DNA of 5,956 nucleotides from an uncultured Clostridia bacterium (GCA_945918315.1 CAMEIK010000079.1:1-5956), one strand, 5' to 3'. Shown: positions 1-5,417, counted from the first letter of the stretch. The notes: generated by a model from the sequence alone, not told the origin. Program-made: numbers and translations.

Positions 1-38
1 CGCCACCGGCTCTTGCCGAATTGTGCGGTGTTGCCCTT

Positions 39-47
39 ATTATAGCA
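39..47 (-). promoter_or_regulatory. Possible leftward extended -10 promoter element
   Basis: Read on the minus strand, this stretch is TGCTATAAT: a perfect TATAAT -10 hexamer preceded by the TGn extension. Transcription would run left, out of the window, towards an unseen gene. A TTGACG hexamer lies further upstream on the same strand (68-73), but its 23-bp spacing is too long for a normal -35, so the call rests on the extended -10 alone. No coding sequence for the target is visible, so this stays tentative. Confidence 0.35.
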
Positions 48-149
48 CACCGGCGGGAAAAAGCTACCGTCAAACAGGGCGGCCTTTTTGTTTTTTTGAA
101 GCGCTCCCTCCCAGGCCTGAAAAGCGAAGATACCTGTCAAAATATGTAT

Positions 150-163
150 AAATATGCATATTT
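150..163. repeat. 14-bp perfect palindrome AAATATGCATATTT
   Basis: The sequence AAATATGCATATTT equals its own reverse complement. Its left half also forms an imperfect direct repeat with the preceding bases: AATATGTAT at 141-149 and AATATGCAT at 151-159, 10 bp apart, about one helical turn. That arrangement would suit a dimeric DNA-binding protein, but AT-rich DNA yields such palindromes by chance fairly often. No regulator is known for it here. Confidence 0.4.
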
Positions 164-166
164 TTG

Positions 167-182
167 AGAAATATTCATTTCT
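167..182. repeat. Short dyad AGAAAT-ATTC-ATTTCT
   Basis: Two perfect 6-bp arms (167-172 and 177-182) flank a 4-bp centre. It shares the GAAAT/ATTTC core with the three-arm repeat just downstream at 192-230, which suggests one family of sites. It could be an operator or simply an AT-rich coincidence. Confidence 0.35.
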
Positions 183-190
183 GCAGGATT

Positions 191-230
191 CCGGAAATAA
201 TACGCATAATTTCCGTCAAATCCCGGAAAT
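191..230. repeat. Three alternating CGGAAAT / ATTTCCG arms
   Basis: CGGAAAT occurs at 192-198 and 224-230, with its exact reverse complement ATTTCCG at 209-215 between them. The middle arm could pair with either neighbour (loops of 10 and 8 nt). The two outer copies extend to CCGGAAAT, are 32 bp apart (about three helical turns), and each is followed within three bases by ACGC. The regular alternation suggests a multi-site operator, or mutually exclusive hairpins if the region is ever transcribed. No protein or RNA family was recognised. Confidence 0.4.
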
Positions 231-410
231 ACGCGCGAAATATGGTTTTTTCCATAGCCTCCCGGAGTGAATTTGTTTCAGAAGTATTCCACAGCTTCAT
301 GCAGCTCTTTCAGAACTTATGAATTTTCTGTAAAAATGTACTGAAATACTGACGGTATTGCGTAGATTTTACAATAAAATTACTAAAAATTTACTTTAAG
401 TTCCCTAATT

Positions 411-424
411 TGGTGACCTCACCA
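411..424. repeat. Dyad TGGTGA-CC-TCACCA
   Basis: Perfect 6-bp arms are separated by two bases, about 60 bp upstream of the -35 box of the transporter promoter. As RNA it would make only a 5-bp stem, so an operator role is more likely than a terminator, despite the five T at 426-430. Confidence 0.35.
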
Positions 425-441
425 GTTTTTAGCTATGTCGG

Positions 442-458
442 TTGTGCACGGTTAACAA
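442..458. promoter_or_regulatory. Candidate operator upstream of the transporter promoter
   Basis: TTGTGCAC-G-GTTAACAA is an imperfect dyad: the arms match at 6 of 8 positions around a central G (position 450). TTGT/ACAA ends with a central CG step resemble sites bound by LacI-family sugar regulators, although it does not fit the cre consensus well. The 7-mer TTGTGCA recurs at 494-500, inside the spacer between the -35 and -10 boxes. A sugar-uptake operon is a sensible target for such a regulator, but no regulator gene is in the window. Confidence 0.4.
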
Positions 459-484
459 AATGCTGAAAAACGGATGATTTTTGC

Positions 485-513
485 TTGACTTTTTTGTGCA
501 ACCGTCCTATACT
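485..513 (+). promoter_or_regulatory. SigA/sigma-70 promoter of the sugar ABC transporter operon
   Basis: TTGACT (485-490) and TATACT (508-513) are separated by exactly 17 bp, close to the consensus at both boxes. The start of transcription would be near 520, giving a leader of about 74 nt before the ATG at 594. It is the best rightward promoter ahead of the binding-protein gene and should drive the three transporter genes. Confidence 0.8.
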
Positions 514-580
514 ACTGTTGTGATTTGAAGGCAGCAATGCATTTGAATTGCATATCACTGAATACGGTGAAAAACGAAAA

Positions 581-584
581 GGAG
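581..584 (+). promoter_or_regulatory. Ribosome binding site deciding the binding-protein start
   Basis: GGAG, within AAAAGGAGTG, lies 9 bases before the ATG at 594. The upstream in-frame starts (TTG at 525, ATG at 537) have no comparable site and sit almost at the predicted transcription start, so 594 is preferred. Confidence 0.8.
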
Positions 585-593
585 TGTCAAAAA

Positions 594-1502
594 ATGAAAA
601 GAATCATCGCAATTGTTCTGGCAATCACCATGATCGCGTGCATGTTCGCCGGCTGCGGCAAGAAGGATGACGGCAAGGTTAAGATCGCTGTGGTTCTGAA
701 GACGCTGAACTCTGAGTACTGGGGCAAGGTCAAGGACGGCTGCGACGCCGCCGCCAAGGACCTGGGCATTGAGGTCGCCGTTCTCGGCGCACAGACCGAG
801 GCTGATATTGACGAGCAGTGCACCATTATTGAGCAGCAGATCGCTTCCGGCATTTCCGCCATCGTCTGCGCTCCCAACGACGGCACCGCTGCCGCCGCCA
901 AGCTGAAGGCCGCTGTTGACAAGAAGATCCCCGTTGTGTTCGTGGATACCGACGCGGACCTGGCCGGCAAGACCGCTTTCGTCGGCACCTATAACGAAGA
1001 TGCCGCTGCCATCGGCGGGACTTACGTAGCCGAGCAGATCCCCGGCGCCAAGACTGCCATCATCTACGGTCAGGAAGGCGAGAACACCTCCAACATGCGT
1101 CGTTCCGGCTATAAGAAGGGCCTGGAAGCCGGCGGTGCCTCCGTCATCGTTGAGATGTCCGGCGACAACACCACCTCCGGCGCGCAGGCTGCCATGGAAG
1201 CCATCCTGGGCTCCAATCCCGAAGTGCAGGCTGTCTGCTGCCACAATGATGACTCCGCTCTGGGCGCCCTGCAGGCCTGCAAGGCTGCCGGCCGGACCGA
1301 CATCATGATCATCGGCTTCGACGGCAACCAGTCCGCCATCGACGAGATCAAGGCCGGCAACCTGGCCGGTACCGTCGCTCAGCAGCCCTACGACATGGGC
1401 TACCAGGCTGTGAAGGCCGCCTACGAGGCTGCCAAGGGCAACGCTGTTGAGGCTGGTATCTCTGTCGCTGCCAAGCTGATCACCAAAGAGAACGCGGGCT
1501 GA
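594..1502 (+). CDS. Sugar ABC transporter substrate-binding lipoprotein (RbsB-like)
   Basis: This 302-residue protein is the extracytoplasmic receptor of an ABC importer for a monosaccharide or similar ligand. It opens with a lipoprotein signal: K2-R3, a hydrophobic run (residues 4-19) and a lipobox ending F-A-G-C with Cys21 as the lipid anchor. The rest fits the periplasmic-binding-protein type I fold (Peripla_BP_4 family), with the first lobe starting at KIAVVL (residues 30-35) and the family's usual length. By comparison with E. coli RbsB, likely ligand contacts are N39, Y42, W43, D118, R169, N218 (in HNDD), D243 (in GFDG) and Q263. The Asp-Arg pair that RbsB uses in lobe 1 is replaced here by D118-T119-D120, so ribose is not assured. 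Codon use favours GCC, AAG, GGC and CTG, consistent with high expression. The start at 594 gives a proper signal peptide; a 23-residue upstream extension was rejected. Confidence 0.93.
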   Translation: MKRIIAIVLAITMIACMFAGCGKKDDGKVKIAVVLKTLNSEYWGKVKDGCDAAAKDLGIEVAVLGAQTEADIDEQCTIIEQQIASGISAIVCAPNDGTAAAAKLKAAVDKKIPVVFVDTDADLAGKTAFVGTYNEDAAAIGGTYVAEQIPGAKTAIIYGQEGENTSNMRRSGYKKGLEAGGASVIVEMSGDNTTSGAQAAMEAILGSNPEVQAVCCHNDDSALGALQACKAAGRTDIMIIGFDGNQSAIDEIKAGNLAGTVAQQPYDMGYQAVKAAYEAAKGNAVEAGISVAAKLITKENAG

Positions 1503-1527
1503 TACATAGTACCTACTTGACTTTCGC

Positions 1528-1555
1528 CGGAGGGCAGGCTTCCACCTGCCCTCCG
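1528..1555 (+). promoter_or_regulatory. Strong 11-bp intercistronic hairpin after the binding-protein gene
   Basis: CGGAGGGCAGG (1528-1538) and CCTGCCCTCCG (1545-1555) pair perfectly around a 6-nt loop. No T-run follows, so it is not a normal rho-independent terminator. In binding-protein-dependent transporter operons such hairpins often protect the upstream message from 3' exonucleases, so the receptor is made in excess over membrane parts. That role is inferred from position, 25 bases after the stop codon. Confidence 0.7.
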
Positions 1556-1567
1556 ATGGTATAACTG

Positions 1568-1587
1568 CGGACAGTGTCGCCTGTCCG
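1568..1587 (+). promoter_or_regulatory. Second intercistronic hairpin (7 bp) before the ATPase ribosome binding site
   Basis: CGGACAG (1568-1574) and CTGTCCG (1581-1587) form a perfect stem with a 6-nt loop. It is followed by A-rich sequence, not T, so it would not terminate rightward transcription. It lies 13 bases before the GAGGA (1601-1605) of the ATPase gene and may work with the larger hairpin upstream to set expression ratios. Confidence 0.5.
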
Positions 1588-1611
1588 AAAAAAGGGAAGC
1601 GAGGAAGCAGG

Positions 1612-3126
1612 ATGAGCCAGAGCGAATACATTGTTGAGCTGCGGGGAATTACCAAGAAATTCCCCGGTGTTGTGGCTCTGCGCAATATGTCCATCGCCAT
1701 CCGGCCCGGTGAGATTCACGGACTGATCGGCGAGAACGGCGCGGGGAAATCCACTCTGATTAAGGTACTTACCGGCGTACATAAGCCGGATGAGGGAGAA
1801 ATTTATGTACGGGGAGTGCAGAAGAAGTTTTCTTCTCCCATTGACTCCCGGGAAGCGGGCATAGCCTGCGTCTATCAGGAATTGAATATAGTAAAGCTGA
1901 TGTCCGTAACGGACAACATCTTTATGGGTCATACAATCAAGAAAAAGAACGGGCTTCTGGACTATGAGCTGATGGACAGGGAAGCCCGGATGGCCCTGGA
2001 TGCCCTGGGCCACTCCGAGGTGGACGTCCATACGGAGGCAGGTAAGCTGGGCATGGGCCTTCAGCAGATGGTGGAAATCGCCAAAGCCCTTTCCCTGAAC
2101 GCCAAGCTCATTATCATGGACGAACCCACATCCTCTCTGGGCGAGCGGGAAGTGGAGCAGCTGATGGAAACCGTCCGCACCCTGAAGGAAAAGGGAATTG
2201 CCATTCTGTTCGTCTCCCACAAGCTGGAGGAGCTGTTTGAGCTCTGCGACCGGGTCACCGTCATCCGGGACGGCGAGCACATCTGCACCGATGACACCTG
2301 CAATTTCACCAACGAATCCCTGATTCAGGCCATGGTGGGCCGGTCCCTTGCCAATCTGTATCCCAAGGAATTCGGCACCAAGGGTGAGGTTTTCCTGGAA
2401 GCCAGGAACCTGTGCAGCGCGGGCGTGCTTTACGATGTGAGCTTCAAGGCCTATTCCGGCCAGATTCTGGGCTTTGCGGGTCTTGTGGGCGCGGGCCGCA
2501 CCGAAACCATGCGGGCCCTCTTCGGCGCGGATCCTCTGGACAGCGGCGAGGTCTATGTCCAGGGTGCCCAGGTCAGAATCCGCTCTCCCAAGGATGCCAT
2601 CCGAAAAAAGATCGCCTTCCTGACCGAGGACCGGAAGGGCCAGGGCCTGGTGCTTTCCCAGGCTGTGAATACCAACCTGATCCTTGCCAATATGAAAGGC
2701 TTTAAGAAGCGCTTCCTGCTGGATCATAAGAAAATCGAGGATACTAGCCAGCAGAACATCCAGGAGCTGCGGATCAAGACACCCTCTACCGCGGAGGTAG
2801 TCAGCCAGCTTTCCGGCGGCAACCAGCAGAAGGTGGTTATCGGCAAATGGCTGAACTCCGATTCCGAGATTTTTATTTTCGACGAACCGACCCGCGGCAT
2901 TGATGTCGGCGCGAAAATTGAGGTCTACAATGTCATGAACGCCCTGGTGAAAGCCGGGAAATGTGTCATCATGGTGTCCTCCGAGCTTCCGGAGATCCTG
3001 GCCATGTCGGACACCGTGGTGGTCATGCGGGAAGGCCGGGTCATGGCAACCGTGGACCGTGACAGTCAATATTTCAATCAGGAATCTATCATGAAAGCCG
3101 CTTGGGGAGGAAAACTAGATGAATAA
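1612..3126 (+). CDS. Sugar ABC transporter ATP-binding protein (RbsA/MglA-like, two NBDs)
   Basis: This 504-residue cytoplasmic ATPase carries two fused nucleotide-binding domains, as is usual for the ribose/galactose (CUT2) class, and should power the neighbouring permease. NBD1 has a Walker A GENGAGKST (40-48), Q-loop Q89, a signature LGMGLQQ (146-152), Walker B LIIMDEP (166-172) and switch His203. NBD2 has the degenerate Walker A typical of the family, GLVGAGRTE (290-298, Arg in place of Lys), a good signature LSGGNQQ (400-406) and Walker B IFIFDEP (420-426), and lacks the switch His (S-S-E at 456-458). Only NBD1 probably turns over ATP efficiently. The NBD1 signature has Gly147 where Ser is usual. 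GAGGA at 1601-1605 supports the ATG at 1612. The last 8 bases overlap the permease gene, which indicates translational coupling. The sugar cannot be told from this subunit. Confidence 0.95.
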   Translation: MSQSEYIVELRGITKKFPGVVALRNMSIAIRPGEIHGLIGENGAGKSTLIKVLTGVHKPDEGEIYVRGVQKKFSSPIDSREAGIACVYQELNIVKLMSVTDNIFMGHTIKKKNGLLDYELMDREARMALDALGHSEVDVHTEAGKLGMGLQQMVEIAKALSLNAKLIIMDEPTSSLGEREVEQLMETVRTLKEKGIAILFVSHKLEELFELCDRVTVIRDGEHICTDDTCNFTNESLIQAMVGRSLANLYPKEFGTKGEVFLEARNLCSAGVLYDVSFKAYSGQILGFAGLVGAGRTETMRALFGADPLDSGEVYVQGAQVRIRSPKDAIRKKIAFLTEDRKGQGLVLSQAVNTNLILANMKGFKKRFLLDHKKIEDTSQQNIQELRIKTPSTAEVVSQLSGGNQQKVVIGKWLNSDSEIFIFDEPTRGIDVGAKIEVYNVMNALVKAGKCVIMVSSELPEILAMSDTVVVMREGRVMATVDRDSQYFNQESIMKAAWGGKLDE

Positions 3127-4141
3127 GATTGCGGAAATAAAAGCTAACGGAAAGAAAAGCTCCTTATCGACCGTTCTTTCCAAAATGGGTACACTACTGG
3201 CCCTTGCCCTTTTGCTCCTCTTCTTCGGCCTGGCGTCCAACAGCTTCTTCACCGTGGGCAACCTGATGATCCTGTTGAAGCAGGCATCCATTAACTGCCT
3301 GATCGCCTCCGGTATGCTGGTCTGCCTGATCACCGGCGGTATCGACCTGTCCGTGGGCTATAATACCGTGCTGTGCTCCTGTGTGGTGGGCGTTCTTGTC
3401 CAGCGGTTCGGTATTACAAATCCCATTGCCCTGATTCTGGGCGGTGTTCTGGCCTCCACCTTTGTGGGCTTTGTCAACGGCACGCTGCTGACCCGACTGG
3501 AGCTTCCCCATCCCTTCGTGTCCACCCTGGGTATGAAGAACATGATCTGGGGCATCGCTCTGCTGATCACCTCCTCCACGCCTATCGGCCTGAACAACAA
3601 GGGCATTGACGCCGTTCTGTTCCTGGGTGACAAGACCCTGTTCGGATTCGGCTTCCCGGTGAGTTTCCTGCTGGTGCTCATTGCCTACTGCTGCTTCCAT
3701 GTGTTCCTGAACAAGTCCGCTCTGGGCCGTCAGATTTACTGCGTGGGCGGCAACCCCGAGGCAGCCCGGCTCTCCGGCATCCGCAGTAAGAATGTGCTGA
3801 CCTTCGTGTACACCCTGTCCGGCTTTATGTGCGGCCTTGCGGGTATCGTTCTCTGCGGCCGTATCGGCACCGCCTCTCCCACCGAGGGCGCGACCTTCGA
3901 CACCGAGGCCATCGCTGCCTGTATTATTGGCGGCGCCTCCTTCTCCGGCGGCAAGGGCACCATCTGGGGCACCCTCATCGGCGCTCTGCTGATGGCTACC
4001 ATCCGCAACGGCCTGAACTCCATGCAGGCGCCCAAGGCCCTGCAGTATGTGGTCATCGGCGCCGTCATCGTGGCTGCTGTTACCCTGGACGTGGTGAGAA
4101 ACAAGATGGAAGCCAAGGCTCGCCGTCTGGCCGCGAAATAA
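3119..4141 (+). CDS. Sugar ABC transporter permease (RbsC-like)
   Basis: This 340-residue integral membrane protein of the BPD_transp_2 family forms the translocation pore, presumably as a homodimer since only one permease gene is present. After a short basic N-terminus (residues 1-22) come hydrophobic segments at roughly 23-40, 49-71, 82-95, 103-121, 136-155, 178-197, 226-246, 264-275, 282-297 and 311-330. Family hallmarks are GGIDLSVG (73-80), GGNPEAARLSGI (210-221), which is the EAA-like cytoplasmic loop contacting the ATPase, and GGASFSGGKGT (271-281). The start at 3119 has GGAGG (3106-3110) 8 bases upstream, inside the end of the ATPase gene, and overlaps it by 8 bp, so the two are tightly coupled. 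The length is slightly above that of E. coli RbsC. It is the last gene of the operon and is followed by a terminator. Confidence 0.95.
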   Translation: MNKIAEIKANGKKSSLSTVLSKMGTLLALALLLLFFGLASNSFFTVGNLMILLKQASINCLIASGMLVCLITGGIDLSVGYNTVLCSCVVGVLVQRFGITNPIALILGGVLASTFVGFVNGTLLTRLELPHPFVSTLGMKNMIWGIALLITSSTPIGLNNKGIDAVLFLGDKTLFGFGFPVSFLLVLIAYCCFHVFLNKSALGRQIYCVGGNPEAARLSGIRSKNVLTFVYTLSGFMCGLAGIVLCGRIGTASPTEGATFDTEAIAACIIGGASFSGGKGTIWGTLIGALLMATIRNGLNSMQAPKALQYVVIGAVIVAAVTLDVVRNKMEAKARRLAAK

Positions 4142-4163
4142 ACCGGTTTTCAAGTGAATGGAT

Positions 4164-4200
4164 GGGGCAGCGCCTTCCGGGCACTGCCCCGTTTCCTTTG
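4164..4200 (+). terminator. Rho-independent terminator of the transporter operon
   Basis: GGGGCAG (4164-4170) pairs with CTGCCCC (4184-4190). After one C-A mismatch, GCC (4172-4174) pairs with GGC (4180-4182) around a short TTCCG loop. The stem is followed by GTTTCCTTTG, a T-rich but interrupted tail. It begins 22 bases after the permease stop codon and separates the operon from the next promoter. Confidence 0.75.
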
Positions 4201-4230
4201 CAATGGAACATCGGTGGGTCGAAAAAGCGG

Positions 4231-4259
4231 TTGACGAGTACCCGCCCATTTACTATAAT
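4231..4259 (+). promoter_or_regulatory. SigA/sigma-70 promoter of the acetyltransferase-hydrolase operon
   Basis: TTGACG (4231-4236) and a perfect TATAAT (4254-4259) are spaced by exactly 17 bp. Transcription should begin near 4266, leaving a leader of about 25 nt with AAGGAG at 4277-4282, 9 bases before the ATG at 4292. This is the strongest promoter in the window. Confidence 0.85.
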
Positions 4260-4273
4260 GACGGTAAACGGGC
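4244..4273. promoter_or_regulatory. Candidate operator: inverted repeat enclosing the -10 box
   Basis: GCCCATTTAC (4244-4253) and GTAAACGGGC (4264-4273) are inverted copies matching at 9 of 10 positions, separated by a 10-bp spacer (TATAATGACG) that contains the whole -10 hexamer. A dimer bound here would block RNA polymerase directly, so repression is the natural reading. Most of the left arm lies upstream of the transcription start, so this is not an RNA hairpin. The binding protein is unknown. Confidence 0.55.
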
Positions 4274-4291
4274 CGCAAGGAGAAAAACGCG

Positions 4292-5392
4292 ATGATCGGC
4301 ATGGAAAGCAGAACCCTCTATTCTCAGAATCTGACCTTTCGCCTGCTCCGGCAGGAGGACAAACCCTTTCTCTATCCCATTTTACAGGAACCGGAGACGA
4401 CGCGCCCAGCGGGCTTTCCTCCTGTGCAGACGGAGGAAGCATTTGAGCGCTTCTGGAATGGCCTGACACAATACAATACCGCTGTGGCGATCCTGCTGGA
4501 AGACAGATGCATCGGCTACTACCATGTTCACAAATACAGGACGGATAACCCGGAGCTGAAAGACAAGCAGTGCGTCGGGATCGGATTCCTCATCGGAAGG
4601 CGTTACTGCCGCCGGGGCTTCGGGACGGAAACTCTGCTGACCATGGACGCGTTTTTGCTGGAACGGTTCGACTGTATTTTCGCGGATTACTTTGCGGAGA
4701 ATACTGCCTCCCGGAAAACCATCGAAAAATGCGGCTTCCGTTTCGATGAAAACTACGAAATGTTCTTTGAGGAATTGGGAGAACAGAAACAGGTTGTTTC
4801 CAATGTGCTGACCCGGCAGATGCCTGCCGGCGGGAAACCGGAGGGGCAGTCCGGGACAGCGCCTCCCGCCGTCACCATCCGGGACGCGGTTCCCGGAGAC
4901 GAGAGGGTGCTGGCGTTGATTCAGACCCGATCCTGGGAAGCAGCATTCCGGGACATCCTCCCCGCGGATACCCTGACCCGGCTGACGGACAGCCGGACAG
5001 CGGAGGAAATGTATGCCCGGGTGCTGAAGAACCCGGAAATCCGGGTGGCGCTGGAATCCGTTGACGGCAGTCCCCACGGCATCACCGCCTGGGGGAGAAA
5101 CCGGTCTGCGTTGGGTGACGATACGGCGGAGCTGATCTGTATTCACAGCCTGCCGGGGGGCTGGCGCCGAGGCTATGGCTCCGCCATGCTGGAGCGGGCA
5201 CTGGCGGAAATGACCCGGGCGGGCTTTAACCGGGTGATCCTGTGGGTATTTGCGGAAAACAGCCGGGCAAGACGCTTTTATGAAAAGCACGGCTTTTCCC
5301 TCACCGGAAAGGCCCAGACCGCCTATGGCGCGGAGGAAGTTATGTATGAAAAGCGGCTGATTCCGAAAGAAGATGATGCGGACGGGGCATAA
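4292..5392 (+). CDS. Tandem GNAT-domain N-acetyltransferase
   Basis: This 366-residue cytoplasmic protein contains two GNAT (acetyl-CoA-dependent N-acetyltransferase) domains. The first (about residues 10-178) resembles the RimJ/RimL-type Acetyltransf_3 group, with acetyl-CoA loop RRGFGT (107-112) and the ENTASRKTIEKCGF motif (136-149). The second (about 194-356) resembles the RimI/Acetyltransf_1 group, with loop RRGYGS (292-297) and ENSRARRFYEKHGF (322-335), where Tyr330 is at the position of the usual general acid. A Gly/Pro-rich linker (178-193) joins them. Both pyrophosphate loops look intact, so both halves may bind acetyl-CoA. Most GNAT proteins have one domain, so this is about twice the usual length. 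The acceptor substrate cannot be predicted; ribosomal protein, antibiotic or small-molecule amines are all possible. The ATG at 4292 is preferred to that at 4301 because AAGGAG lies 9 bases upstream of it. The next gene begins 25 bp after the stop. Confidence 0.88.
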   Translation: MIGMESRTLYSQNLTFRLLRQEDKPFLYPILQEPETTRPAGFPPVQTEEAFERFWNGLTQYNTAVAILLEDRCIGYYHVHKYRTDNPELKDKQCVGIGFLIGRRYCRRGFGTETLLTMDAFLLERFDCIFADYFAENTASRKTIEKCGFRFDENYEMFFEELGEQKQVVSNVLTRQMPAGGKPEGQSGTAPPAVTIRDAVPGDERVLALIQTRSWEAAFRDILPADTLTRLTDSRTAEEMYARVLKNPEIRVALESVDGSPHGITAWGRNRSALGDDTAELICIHSLPGGWRRGYGSAMLERALAEMTRAGFNRVILWVFAENSRARRFYEKHGFSLTGKAQTAYGAEEVMYEKRLIPKEDDADGA

Positions 5393-5405
5393 ACAAGGAA
5401 ACAGG

Positions 5406-5413
5406 AAAGGAAG
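5406..5413 (+). promoter_or_regulatory. Ribosome binding site deciding the hydrolase start
   Basis: AAAGGAAG lies just before the ATG at 5418, with GGA six bases from the start codon. It favours 5418 over the in-frame ATG codons at 5373 and 5376, which lie inside the acetyltransferase gene and would add a basic tail foreign to the fold. Confidence 0.7.
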
Positions 5414-5417
5414 AAAC

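Larger units (their letters stand above)
48..484. other. AT-rich intergenic region without a gene, rich in short dyads
   Basis: I see no plausible coding sequence on either strand here. The composition is clearly more AT-rich than the genes that follow, especially from about 120 to 480. It holds a T-rich run (85-97), a 14-bp palindrome (150-163), several GAAAT/ATTTC dyads (167-241), a TATGG/CCATA dyad around six T (241-256), a repeated TTTCAGAA (276-283 and 308-315), a tandem TACTGA (339-344 and 347-352) and a TGGTGA/TCACCA dyad (411-424). The region lies upstream of the predicted transcription start of the transporter operon, so these elements are more likely DNA-level regulatory sites than leader RNA structures. 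No riboswitch, tRNA or CRISPR pattern was recognised. Confidence 0.6.

Noticed and set aside
77..97. GGGCGGCC followed by a T-rich run, resembling a terminator
   Set aside because: No upstream complement of GGGCGGCC exists to form a stem; the only pairing found is a weak A/T-rich one.
411..430. TGGTGA/TCACCA dyad plus TTTTT read as a terminator
   Set aside because: The two-base centre reduces it to a 5-bp stem as RNA, too weak for a credible terminator. It is kept only as a dyad.
525..593. Upstream in-frame extension of the binding protein (TTG at 525, ATG at 537)
   Set aside because: These starts lack a ribosome binding site, sit almost at the predicted transcription start, and would put 19-23 polar residues before a clean lipoprotein signal. 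The ATG at 594 has GGAG 9 bases upstream.
1513..3069. Long minus-strand open frame (518 residues) opposite the ATPase gene, with similar ones opposite the other genes (555-1700, 3194-4249, 4382-5506)
   Set aside because: These are by-products of GC-biased codon use on the coding strand. Their translations are rich in Gly, His, Gln and Pro and show no recognisable motifs, while the opposite strand encodes clear families.
4140..4149. Palindrome AAACCGGTTT over the permease stop codon
   Set aside because: It is 10 bp long and isolated, and partly constrained by the coding end. There is no reason to assign it a function.
4301..4303. Alternative ATG start for the acetyltransferase
   Set aside because: It is in frame but 18 bases from the AAGGAG, while the ATG at 4292 has ideal 9-base spacing.
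3829..4446. Plus-strand open frame running from the permease gene into the acetyltransferase gene
   Set aside because: It is rich in Arg and His with no domain, overlaps two well-supported genes in other frames, and crosses a terminator and a promoter.
5373..5417. N-terminal extension of the hydrolase starting inside the acetyltransferase gene
   Set aside because: The added 15 residues are basic and polar and absent from the family fold. The ATG at 5418 has its own ribosome binding site and begins directly at the first beta strand.
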